This document shows, piece by piece, positions 1 through 7,310 of a DNA stretch of 9,277 nucleotides (the first letter of the stretch is position 1; each line of letters starts with the position of its first letter). A model generated the notes under the pieces. The model was not told where the DNA came from. It did not search any database and worked only from the letters and a program-made list of their open reading frames with translations. Where the stretch lies: contig CALJDH010000027.1 in the NCBI GenBank assembly GCA_938023895.1, positions 1 to 9,277 of the forward strand. The letters run 5' to 3'. A program made the translations under genes and the position numbers. This DNA comes from an uncultured Aliiroseovarius sp. Its GTDB lineage: Bacteria > Pseudomonadota > Alphaproteobacteria > Rhodobacterales > Rhodobacteraceae.

Positions 1-602
1 GGGGAAATCGTATAGAGTTCGCGCAGGCTTAGACCTTTGGTCGTTTCAAAGGCCGGGGTTGGATTTACGGATAGAAGGATCGGGGCAAAGGCGATGGATA
101 CCAGCACCGATGGGATGATGAACAAGATAAAGTCCTGCGGATCCCCCATAACCAGCAAACCCTGTGCTGCAATAATTCCGACCATCTGCACAAACATATA
201 TAGCGACAAGGCTTTGCCGCGGTTTGCGTTGTCGGCGGCGTTGTTCAGCCAGCTTTCCGCCGTGACATACACGCCTGAGAAACAGAACCCGACCACGACA
301 CGCAGAAGCGTCCAAGCAATCGGATCATTCATTGCCGGATACAAGATTAGAACGGCCGAAATGAACGATCCAAGCGCTGCGAAGACCCGTACGTGGCCGA
401 CGCGGCGGATCATGGTCGGCGCCATGCGCGATCCGAACAGGAAGCCTGCAAAATAGCCGGACATGACAAGCGACAGCTCGAAGGTCGAAAAGCCTTCAAG
501 CCCACCACGAATACCCAACAGCGTGCCCTGCACACCATTGCCAACCATCAAAAGCATGACGCCTAACAACAGCGCCCAAGAGCTTGCCAGAACCTGAAGC
601 AT
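1..602 (-). CDS. MFS transporter, YcaD-like, N-terminal half (runs off left edge)
   Basis: About 200 residues are readable without a stop from an ATG at 602, preceded by a good ribosome binding site (GGCGGAGGG, then TTTC). The protein starts MLQVLASSWALLLG and shows alternating hydrophobic segments matching transmembrane helices 1-6 of a major facilitator superfamily permease. The helix 2-3 loop (GSRMAPTMIRRVGHVRVFA) is a degenerate form of the MFS motif A, and the helix 4-5 region (VTAESWLNNAADNANRGKAL) resembles the matching VVES...RNRG stretch of E. coli YcaD, so I place it in that subfamily. Substrate is unknown. It lies 92 nt downstream of queA on the same strand and may be co-transcribed. 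No in-frame ATG, GTG or TTG occurs between the queA stop and this ATG, which supports the start. The C-terminal half lies outside the window. Confidence 0.85.
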   Translation of the reverse strand, partial: MLQVLASSWALLLGVMLLMVGNGVQGTLLGIRGGLEGFSTFELSLVMSGYFAGFLFGSRMAPTMIRRVGHVRVFAALGSFISAVLILYPAMNDPIAWTLLRVVVGFCFSGVYVTAESWLNNAADNANRGKALSLYMFVQMVGIIAAQGLLVMGDPQDFILFIIPSVLVSIAFAPILLSVNPTPAFETTKGLSLRELYTIS

Positions 603-694
603 GAAACCCTCCGCCAGTCCGAGAGGTTCAGTGTAGCCGAAGGCGCTGTCCGGAAAACGCTTTTTCGCGACCTTGTGGAGTCGCGTTCCGGCCT

Positions 695-1756
695 CTACGC
701 CCCCTTGGGCAGCAGAAGCGAGCTGTCGCCGTAAGAGAAGAAGCGGTACTTTTCAGCGATCGCATGGGCATAGACATCGCGCATCCGCTCGGTCCCCATC
801 ATCGCTGAGACCAGCATCATCAGCGTGGATTTCGGCAGGTGGAAGTTGGTCATCAGCCCGGCGGCAATTGAGAAGTCGAAGCCCGGCGTGATGAAGATAT
901 CGGTCTCGCCAGTCCAGGGCGCAATCTGCCCCTTCGCCACCGCTGCGCTTTCGATCAAACGCAACGCGGTGGTGCCCACGGGGATCACGCGTCCCCCCGC
1001 GGCGAGGGTTGCGTTGATCTGATCCGCCGCTGACTGGCAAACTTCACCCCATTCGGCGTGCATCTTATGTTTCGAGACGTCATCGACCTTCACGGGCAGG
1101 AAGGTGCCCGCCCCTACATGCAGCGTAACATGGGTAAGCCCCACGCCCATCGCTTCAATCTTGCTGAGCAATTCCTCATCGAAATGCAGCGACGCCGTGG
1201 GCGCGGCGACGGCTCCGGTGTTGCGGGCAAAGACCGTCTGGTAGTCTTCATTGTCTTGCTCGTCCGCCGCGCGCTTGGCGGCGATGTAGGGCGGCAAGGG
1301 CATCTTTCCCGCCTCGGCAATCGCCACATCAAACGCGTCGCCTTCCAGATTGAAACGCAGCACCGCCTGATCGTCGTCGCGGCCAAGGAACTCGGCATTT
1401 AGCGCGTCCGAGAACGCAATCACATCGCCCTCTTTCAGCTTGCGCAGCGGCTTGGCCATGGCGTGCCACTGGCCCTGTCCATCAGGCGAAAGAAGCGTGA
1501 CTTCGATATTGGCAACGCCTTCACCGGGCGCTTGCCCCGGACGGGTGCGTGTGCCGAACAGACGGCCCGGGATCACCTTGGTGTCGTTCAGGATCAACCG
1601 ATCCCCCGGGCGTAGCCAATCAGTCAGGTCGCCCACATGAGCGTCGGTCAGGCTGTCCGGTGTCGCCACCAACAGGCGGCTCGCGGTCCGCGGCCGCACA
1701 GGGCGCGTCGCGATCAGTTCTTCAGGCAGGTCGAAGTCAAAATCACTGAGTTTCAT
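695..1756 (-). CDS. queA: S-adenosylmethionine:tRNA ribosyltransferase-isomerase QueA
   Basis: QueA transfers and isomerises the ribose part of S-adenosylmethionine onto 7-aminomethyl-7-deazaguanine in tRNA to give epoxyqueuosine, the penultimate step of queuosine synthesis; it is cytoplasmic. The 353 residues match the usual length (about 350). Family motifs appear in order: [15 protein letters not shown] (54-68), [12 protein letters not shown] (181-192, family form GSVAAPTAGLHF), [10 protein letters not shown] (213-222), MHAEWGEV (232-239), [14 protein letters not shown] (282-295), [16 protein letters not shown] (303-318) and [11 protein letters not shown] (339-349). I chose the ATG at 1756 because [20 protein letters not shown] aligns with the normal QueA N-terminus. 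Longer in-frame starts exist (ATG at 1768, TTG at 1792) but add only unconserved residues. No strong Shine-Dalgarno precedes 1756. The gene follows the AsmA-like gene by 36 nt, which suggests one transcript. The partner gene tgt is not in the window. Confidence 0.97.
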   Translation of the reverse strand: MKLSDFDFDLPEELIATRPVRPRTASRLLVATPDSLTDAHVGDLTDWLRPGDRLILNDTKVIPGRLFGTRTRPGQAPGEGVANIEVTLLSPDGQGQWHAMAKPLRKLKEGDVIAFSDALNAEFLGRDDDQAVLRFNLEGDAFDVAIAEAGKMPLPPYIAAKRAADEQDNEDYQTVFARNTGAVAAPTASLHFDEELLSKIEAMGVGLTHVTLHVGAGTFLPVKVDDVSKHKMHAEWGEVCQSAADQINATLAAGGRVIPVGTTALRLIESAAVAKGQIAPWTGETDIFITPGFDFSIAAGLMTNFHLPKSTLMMLVSAMMGTERMRDVYAHAIAEKYRFFSYGDSSLLLPKGA

Positions 1757-1792
1757 GGCCGCGCACATAGGTCCGTTCAGGGGAAAGGTCAA

Positions 1793-4700
1793 TCACTCGG
1801 GGCGCGGTGGCGGGTCACGGCGGAAAATGTCGCGAAAGAAGCCGGGTGTGAACACCGACAAAGGATTGACAGAAACTTCGGGCGCATTTGCCGTGCCGCC
1901 CAGCTGATAATTAAACCCGATAAGACCTTCACCCTTCCGCGCGAAGATCTGACCTGCCGAGTTCACAGCATAGAATGGCGAGATGACCCCCTGCATCTGC
2001 AACTGCTCGGCCCCCAGATAATAGTAGCCATCCATCGATATCCCCATCGAATGCCCCGACGCCGCGCTTTCGTAAATCGTGACCTTTTCAGGATCCAGTC
2101 GGAACCGCGCGTTTACTTCGCCAAACGGAATGCCTTGCCCACCTAACTGTTGCAAAAGCCCGATCACCGAGATCGCCGATAGGAGTTCGGCCATCGCAGG
2201 CGCGTCATGGATGTCGATATTGTCGGTGATGGTCAGGTTGCCTTCGTAAACGCCCTTCCCTCCGACTGGTGTCAGGATCAACTCCATCTTGCCGCCCTTG
2301 GCAGATTTGAACAGGCCAGCTTCGCGCAACACGCCCCCCGCATCGGTCGCCTTGATGCGGAAGGCGGTGCCATTTGGCTGGGGGGCCGCGACACCTTGGA
2401 TAACAGGCTTGCCCGAGACGCGGCCCTCGAACCGCCCCGACAGGCCGGTCGCACCACTTGTCAACTCAGCTTCGAACGGCGTCAACACAATCCCTTCCGA
2501 GATCGTCAGTCGGTCCAATTTCAGATTGATTGGGGTGTTGCCCAGCGATCCGCCTCTTCCCCGGTTTGCCCCAATTGTCGCTCCGCGAAGGTCGATCAAA
2601 CCGCCATTGACGGTCACTGCGACAGGCACCCCTGCGCCGCGACCTGTCAGGGTGACTTGGGCGTCCAACCACCCCCCTAGCTTGACCCGATCAAACACGG
2701 CTGTGTCGAATCCGCCCTCTGGACGCAGATTGACCCGTCCTGCAGCTGAAATTCCCGGTGCAGTCAGTGCAAGCTGATCAATTCGAGGCACGTCGCCAAG
2801 GTCCGCAGTCAGCGTGACCTGACCCTCGGATTTTTTGGCTTTTGACCAGCCCAAAGGCGGAATGGATAGCCCAACGCCCTTCAGATCCCCCTCGAGCGTA
2901 AGCCGAGGAGGCGTGTCTTTCGCCAGCACGATTTTATAGTCGCCGCGCCCTTCGCCTTGAACCGTCCCCTTGGGAAGACCAACCTTGAACACTTCCAGCG
3001 CCTTTGGATTCAAAGGGAAGCGCCCCGCCACAGTAGAGACTTCGGCCGCTTTGCCATCCGCAAACGGCAGCTCCCAACGCCCTGATATCGGCAGGCCGGA
3101 CAGGCTTCCCCTGCCCTCAAGGCTGAGCGCAGCGCCATCAAAGCGCATCGTCGCTTCGGGCAGCTTCAACTGATGCCCCGGAACGATCGTAGCGCTTTCC
3201 ACCTGCCGAAGATCTGCGATCAAATCATACTGCAAGGACCCGCGTAGCGGCTTGGGTTGCATCTGAACATCGACACGCCCGCGTACCAGCGCGCGCCCCG
3301 CAGCCATATCCGGACCCATCTTGCCGTCGCTTTGACGAAACACTTGGAACGGCTTCGAGTTCAACAGGTGAAGCGCTGCCGTCACCGGACCCGAGACGGA
3401 CAGGTCGACTTCGGCCGGGACGGGTCGGATAGGCAAGTTGGGATCAGCGTCCGCAGGGCGTGGTTTGCCCATCTTGGGAATGACAAATTTCGTCCCGCTG
3501 ATATCTAGAACGCCTGCGATCTGCCCATCGCCATCGCGCGGGCGGACGACCCCCCGATCTGCCACAACGGACAGACGGCGACCCTCGATCACAAGCCGCC
3601 CATCCGAATGCTCGATGGGTTGCATATCCTTCACCGCGCGGATCGCCATGTCCCGATACGAGGCTGAAAGGTTCAAATGCGCGGGTGCATCCCCCTGTTT
3701 ACGCCATGCGATTGCGACATCAGTGAAGTGTCCCGCCGAAACATTGTCACGAATCCATTTTCTGACTCGCGCACTTCGTGCTTCGGGCCACAGCGCGACA
3801 ACCTGATCCGGGGTGACCTTCTCGGCTCGGCTATCGAAGCCCAGGGACCACGCGCCACTATTTGCCGAGATGCGACCCGACCCTGCGATATGGCGATCTT
3901 CATGGGTGACATAGGCCTGCCCGATGTCCACTTCGAAAGGATCCAGACGCAGCCGGAAATCCGCCCCCCCTTGCCCCAATAGGACGGTGTCTTCAAACAA
4001 TTCAGAGGGGTTAACTTTCGCCTCAGACAGTTGGATTTGACCAATCATCTCGGTCGGCCAGCCGCCCGCCCAACCGCGTAGATAGGCATGTCCCGCCGCG
4101 CTGGCCTGCACCCAATCCGACGACAGCGACATTTCCGAGAAATCCATACGCTCGCGCTCGGGGTCATAGTCGATGTAAACCCGGCCCCCGTTGAACCGCG
4201 CGGGTTTGGCCCCTCCATTCGGTGAAATCGCACCTGCGCCAAATTCCAAATATCCAGCCAGATCCGATATTGCCCCCTCGTCATCCACCACAGTCAGCAA
4301 CTCACCCGAGATCGGGGCGTCCACAATCCCTAAGAATGTCAGAAGCGGCGTTTGTGCGGCGATGTCAGCGGATAGTGCGTTCTTGAAACGCGCAGTGAAC
4401 TCGGCCGCGGAAGAAGTTTTGGCGCTTCGAAACTCAAGTACGGTCTCGGCCAGTGTCTCGGTTTGATTGAAGACATCAAACGACACGGACATGCTGACAT
4501 GTTCGGCGTCCTGCGTAATGACAAGCGCCCCGTCGGTCACCTGCCAAATCCGACCGGTGCGCGCGTCTTCAAGCGTGATGGTCAGGGCATTTGCGCGGAT
4601 CTCGTCCGTATGAGACAACGCACCATCGGCAAAGACCTGATCGATACCATCAAGAACGCTCGCGAAGTCGCCGCTTGCCCCAACCCCCTGTCCAAAACTG

Positions 4701-5491
4701 AGCGCAAATGCGCCGTCTGCTTGCCGCCGAACGGTGATCTGCGCGCCGGACAACTCAAGCGTTGCAGGCTCGAACCGGCCTGACAGAACGGGCAACACAA
4801 ACACCGACCCCTCGACCGCATTCAGGCGTCCGATTTCCAAACCCGTCTCATCACGCACGCCCAGATCAACCAAGCGCAATCTGGGCCGACCATTTCCGGC
4901 AACCCCAAGTTCGATCCGTGACAGAGACAAACTAACTGCATCGGATTGGGCGTTCAGTCGTTCTTCCACGCTGCGCGCCACCCAATCGGGCATTGCAATG
5001 ACCCGGCCTGTCGCGGACATCGAGACCAGAGCCAAGAACAACGCCAAGGCCCCGAACATCAAAACCGACCATACGCCCGTGCGGCGTTTCAGTTTGCGGG
5101 GTGACTTGCGTGTTGGTGCAGAAGGAATGGACACCGGCGGTGCGCTTATCTTCGGTGCTTCTTGGGACGGGGCAATATCGAGGCGCGCAGTTTTGGGCGC
5201 GGCGCTATCAGGAGTACGTAGTCTTGGAGAACTGGGCTTTGCCACAGTCGGTTCTTTGGTCTGGGACTTGGCAAGATTTTCCGACCGATGGGGTTTGCGA
5301 AAACGCAGCAGAGCGTGTTCCAACAACCCGCGTAACGGCAATCTGCGCGCGCTGGCGGCAAGGACGGCAGCCTCGGCCTGCTCAATCGGCATTTCCTCGG
5401 GCGTATCAGACCCTCGTGACGCCGCCTTCGGCGCACCACCTTCCGGGGGCACACCAGTCAGGTCATCTTCTGGCGTTTTGTCACTAGTCAT
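1793..5491 (-). CDS. AsmA/YhdP-like protein (DUF3971 / AsmA-like C-terminal region), inner-membrane anchored, 1232 aa
   Basis: A very large protein with one predicted membrane helix at about 139-161 (VWSVLMFGALALFLALVSMS), preceded by a basic run (RKSPRKLKRR) that places the N-terminus in the cytoplasm and about 1070 residues in the periplasm. The periplasmic part is a long series of beta-rich, glycine-punctuated stretches typical of AsmA-family proteins. The last 165 residues carry the AsmA-like C-terminal signature: GVYEGNLTITDNIDIHDAPA (about 1080-1099), a LLSAISVIGLL helix, and FNYQLGGTANAPEVSVNPLS (about 1193-1212). Family members such as E. coli YhdP, TamB and YdbH are bridge-like proteins implicated in moving phospholipid to the outer membrane; that role here is inference from family. 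Unusual is the roughly 138-residue Pro/Ser/Lys-rich cytoplasmic tail before the helix. ATG 5491 is the most upstream start, since an in-frame TGA lies 42 nt before it with no other start between; its ribosome site is weak. An internal ATG at 5392 (Met34) is possible. Confidence 0.88.
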   Translation of the reverse strand: MTSDKTPEDDLTGVPPEGGAPKAASRGSDTPEEMPIEQAEAAVLAASARRLPLRGLLEHALLRFRKPHRSENLAKSQTKEPTVAKPSSPRLRTPDSAAPKTARLDIAPSQEAPKISAPPVSIPSAPTRKSPRKLKRRTGVWSVLMFGALALFLALVSMSATGRVIAMPDWVARSVEERLNAQSDAVSLSLSRIELGVAGNGRPRLRLVDLGVRDETGLEIGRLNAVEGSVFVLPVLSGRFEPATLELSGAQITVRRQADGAFALSFGQGVGASGDFASVLDGIDQVFADGALSHTDEIRANALTITLEDARTGRIWQVTDGALVITQDAEHVSMSVSFDVFNQTETLAETVLEFRSAKTSSAAEFTARFKNALSADIAAQTPLLTFLGIVDAPISGELLTVVDDEGAISDLAGYLEFGAGAISPNGGAKPARFNGGRVYIDYDPERERMDFSEMSLSSDWVQASAAGHAYLRGWAGGWPTEMIGQIQLSEAKVNPSELFEDTVLLGQGGADFRLRLDPFEVDIGQAYVTHEDRHIAGSGRISANSGAWSLGFDSRAEKVTPDQVVALWPEARSARVRKWIRDNVSAGHFTDVAIAWRKQGDAPAHLNLSASYRDMAIRAVKDMQPIEHSDGRLVIEGRRLSVVADRGVVRPRDGDGQIAGVLDISGTKFVIPKMGKPRPADADPNLPIRPVPAEVDLSVSGPVTAALHLLNSKPFQVFRQSDGKMGPDMAAGRALVRGRVDVQMQPKPLRGSLQYDLIADLRQVESATIVPGHQLKLPEATMRFDGAALSLEGRGSLSGLPISGRWELPFADGKAAEVSTVAGRFPLNPKALEVFKVGLPKGTVQGEGRGDYKIVLAKDTPPRLTLEGDLKGVGLSIPPLGWSKAKKSEGQVTLTADLGDVPRIDQLALTAPGISAAGRVNLRPEGGFDTAVFDRVKLGGWLDAQVTLTGRGAGVPVAVTVNGGLIDLRGATIGANRGRGGSLGNTPINLKLDRLTISEGIVLTPFEAELTSGATGLSGRFEGRVSGKPVIQGVAAPQPNGTAFRIKATDAGGVLREAGLFKSAKGGKMELILTPVGGKGVYEGNLTITDNIDIHDAPAMAELLSAISVIGLLQQLGGQGIPFGEVNARFRLDPEKVTIYESAASGHSMGISMDGYYYLGAEQLQMQGVISPFYAVNSAGQIFARKGEGLIGFNYQLGGTANAPEVSVNPLSVFTPGFFRDIFRRDPPPRPE

Positions 5492-5686
5492 TTTGCCTGT
5501 CGGACCGGCTCTTGCAGCCCCCTGTATTTTCCATCATTCTGCCCAAAACATCACGGCGGCGAAAGGCCTGAATATGGGTAAGTGCCCGGTTTCTCTCGCT
5601 TAGACCGGTACAACACCGCAAAACACCTCGTGCTGGCGCAGAACCTGTTAAGGCTCTAACGGCTCAACGGAAGGAACTCCAGAAAC
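5492..5686. promoter_or_regulatory. Divergent intergenic region between the AsmA-like gene and bcp
   Basis: These 195 bases separate two divergently read transcription units, so promoters for both must lie here or overlap the gene starts. I could not identify convincing -35/-10 hexamers on either strand. An imperfect inverted repeat, GTTA-6 nt-TAAC at 5647-5660, lies just upstream of the bcp ribosome site (AAGGA at 5671-5675, 11 nt before ATG 5687). The only short reading frames in it are of a few codons and unsupported. Confidence 0.45.
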
Positions 5687-6166
5687 ATGACCCAGACCAC
5701 GCCCGCAATTGGCGACATCGCGCCGGATTTCACGCTTCCGCAGGATGGCGGAGAGCCTATTTCCTTATCTGACCTCGCGGGCGCGCCCGTTGTTCTGTTC
5801 TTTTACCCCAAGGACAACACCCCCGGATGCACCACCGAAGCGCTGGATTTCACGGCTCTGCTGCCCGAGTTTCAGGCGCTTGGCGTACATGTTCTGGGCG
5901 TGTCGAAAGACAGCCTGAAAAAACATGAAAACTTCCGCACCAAACATGCGCTTGGCATTCCGCTTTTGTCCGATGCCGAGGGTGATGTCTGCGAACGCTA
6001 CGGCACGTGGGGCGAAAAGAAGAACTATGGCCGCACCTATATGGGCATCACCCGCACCACATTCTTGATCGGCGTCGATGGCCGCATTGCGCAGGTGTGG
6101 GAAAAGGTTAAGGTGAAAGAGCACGCGCAAGCCGTTCTGGACGCCGCCCGCGAACTGGTAGGTTAG
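5687..6166 (+). CDS. bcp: Thioredoxin-dependent thiol peroxidase, Bcp/PrxQ-type peroxiredoxin
   Basis: This cytoplasmic peroxiredoxin reduces hydrogen peroxide and organic hydroperoxides using a reactive cysteine. The 159 residues are standard for the family. The active-site loop FFYPKDNTPGCTTEA (38-52) contains peroxidatic Cys48 with the conserved Pro and Thr (TPGCT); GVSKDSLKKHENF (71-83), LLSDAEGDVCERYGTWGEK (93-111) and RTTFLIGVDGRI (123-134) follow as in E. coli Bcp. The resolving cysteine that E. coli Bcp has five residues after the peroxidatic one is Leu53 here. The only other cysteine, Cys102, matches the position of E. coli Cys99, which is not the usual resolving residue, so this enzyme may work by a 1-Cys or altered mechanism. 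A ribosome site AAGGA lies 11 nt upstream. The next gene starts 2 nt after the stop, so the two are probably co-transcribed. Confidence 0.96.
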   Translation: MTQTTPAIGDIAPDFTLPQDGGEPISLSDLAGAPVVLFFYPKDNTPGCTTEALDFTALLPEFQALGVHVLGVSKDSLKKHENFRTKHALGIPLLSDAEGDVCERYGTWGEKKNYGRTYMGITRTTFLIGVDGRIAQVWEKVKVKEHAQAVLDAARELVG

Positions 6167-6168
6167 GC

Positions 6169-7041
6169 ATGACAGGTCTCTCCAAACCCTTAGCGCAAAT
6201 GGCGGACGAGGTGCTGCGCACCGCTGATGGCCGTGAAAAGACCGCTTTGGCGCGACGCTATGCGGCGGAGTGGTTCGCCGCGCGCGAAGCCGGGCAGATC
6301 ACCTCTCCCTTGCAAGATCGGGCTTCGGTCATCGGCGACGCGACGCCGCCGGACTTCCCGGCGCGCCCCAACAAGCCCGAGCTGAAAGACCCCCGCGATG
6401 TGCCACGCCGTCGCCCCGGATCGCGCCAAGGTCAAATCGCGCTTCTCCATGCGGTTGCGCATATCGAATTGAATGCGGTCGACCTGCATTGGGACATCAT
6501 CGCGCGGTTTACTGATACACCGATGCCCTTGGGATTCTACGATGACTGGGTGAAAGCCGCTGACGAAGAAGCGAAGCATTTCAATCTGGTAAGCGATTGC
6601 CTTGAGGCACTGGACAGCCACTATGGCGCGCTGGCCGCCCATGCGGGCATGTGGCGCGCGGCCGAGGATACGGCGACGGACATTCTTGGCCGTTTAGCTG
6701 TGGTTCCGATGGTGCTGGAAGCGCGTGGGCTAGACGTGACCCCCGGCATGATCGACATTTTCAAGAAGGCCGGGCTGGACGATACGGTCGCCGCGCTGGA
6801 GGTGATCTATGCCGAAGAGGTCGGGCACGTGGCCTATGGCTCGAAGTGGTTTCATTTCCTCTGCGGGCGTCACGAGCTGGACCCGAAAGAGACATTCCAC
6901 GAGCTGGTGCGTACCTATTTCCATGGAGCGCTGAAACCGCCCTTCAACGAGGAAAAACGTGCCGAGGCTGGCCTGCCGCCTGACTTCTATTGGCCACTGG
7001 CAGAAGAGACGCCGGACCGCCAGCGGGGTACCCCGCGCTAG
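6169..7041 (+). CDS. DUF455 family ferritin-like protein
   Basis: A 290-residue soluble protein of the DUF455 family, which belongs to the ferritin-like four-helix superfamily and has no established reaction. The helical core (about 85-235) shows a carboxylate/histidine pattern expected of a di-metal site: Glu100 in HAVAHIELNAVDLHWD, Glu134-x-x-His137 in ADEEAKHF, Glu184 in MVLEARGLDVTPG, and Glu217-x-x-His220 in YAEEVGHVAYGSKWFHF. The two ExxH pairs and spaced glutamates are seen directly; iron or other metal binding is inferred. The family features PNKPELKDPRDVPRR (68-82) and PLGFYDDW (120-127) are also present. There is no signal peptide or membrane helix. It starts 2 nt after bcp, which suggests translational coupling and a link to oxidative stress or metal handling, although that link is inference. 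Its C-terminal end runs through a 14-bp palindrome at 7023-7036. Confidence 0.92.
   Translation: MTGLSKPLAQMADEVLRTADGREKTALARRYAAEWFAAREAGQITSPLQDRASVIGDATPPDFPARPNKPELKDPRDVPRRRPGSRQGQIALLHAVAHIELNAVDLHWDIIARFTDTPMPLGFYDDWVKAADEEAKHFNLVSDCLEALDSHYGALAAHAGMWRAAEDTATDILGRLAVVPMVLEARGLDVTPGMIDIFKKAGLDDTVAALEVIYAEEVGHVAYGSKWFHFLCGRHELDPKETFHELVRTYFHGALKPPFNEEKRAEAGLPPDFYWPLAEETPDRQRGTPR
7023..7036. repeat. Perfect 14-bp palindrome GCGGGGTACCCCGC at the end of the DUF455 gene
   Basis: The sequence reads identically on both strands and lies within the last codons of the DUF455 gene, ending 5 nt before its stop codon completes. As RNA it could form a 5-bp GC stem with a GTAC loop. No T-run follows, so it is not a classical terminator; it might be an mRNA 3'-end stabilising or attenuating hairpin, or chance. 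Confidence 0.35.
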
Positions 7042-7310
7042 ACCGCAAAACAACCCGCCTAAGTAGAGCAATTGCACTCTTTTTGGCGCCAAAACAGACA
7101 GGGCAAGATTTCCTGACCGAATGACACCTACCCTATTTACCTAAAATCGGCAGAAAATTGCCCGTTTTAACGCGACAAGCCGATGAATTTCCCAAATTTT
7201 CTTGCGTGATTGAAGGCTCCACGCTAAGCACCTCGGGTCTGACGGTGCGCCGGTAAGAGCATCCATTCGCCGCGGACAGGGGACGTAAGGAAGACACTGG
7301 GGATTGCGCA
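7042..7310 (+). promoter_or_regulatory. Intergenic region upstream of the M23 peptidase gene, with palindromic element
   Basis: This 269-base stretch is more AT-rich than its neighbours (7070-7210 especially) and holds no supportable gene. It contains a weak stem AGAG...CTCT at about 7065-7080 followed by five Ts, which could be a poor terminator for the bcp-DUF455 unit. Immediately after it is a perfect 14-bp palindrome TTTTGGCGCCAAAA (7081-7094), and further on an inverted repeat ATCGGC (7146-7151) / GCCGAT (7179-7184). The promoter for the M23-bactofilin pair should lie here, but I could not pick a credible -35/-10 pair. Confidence 0.4.

Noticed and set aside
37..456. Plus-strand open frame of 139 codons at the left edge
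   Set aside because: The opposite strand encodes a continuous MFS permease with clear membrane helices over the same bases.
1757..1792. N-terminal extension of QueA from TTG at 1792 or ATG at 1768
   Set aside because: QueA proteins normally begin at the [12 protein letters not shown] sequence; the extra 4 or 12 residues are not part of the family fold. ATG 1768 cannot be fully excluded because no strong ribosome site marks 1756.
4734..5603. Plus-strand open frame of 289 codons
   Set aside because: It lies antisense to the N-terminal part of the AsmA-like gene. Its translation is low-complexity Arg/Ser/Pro-rich with no recognisable domain, as expected from a GC-rich shadow frame.
7065..7085. 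Possible rho-independent terminator after the DUF455 gene
   Set aside because: The stem is only about four pairs (AGAG/CTCT) with an 8-nt loop; the T-run follows, but the hairpin is too weak to call.
7042..7310. CtrA-type (TTAA-N7-TTAA) cell-cycle regulator site upstream of the M23 gene
   Set aside because: Only single TTAA-like half sites were found, with no properly spaced pair.
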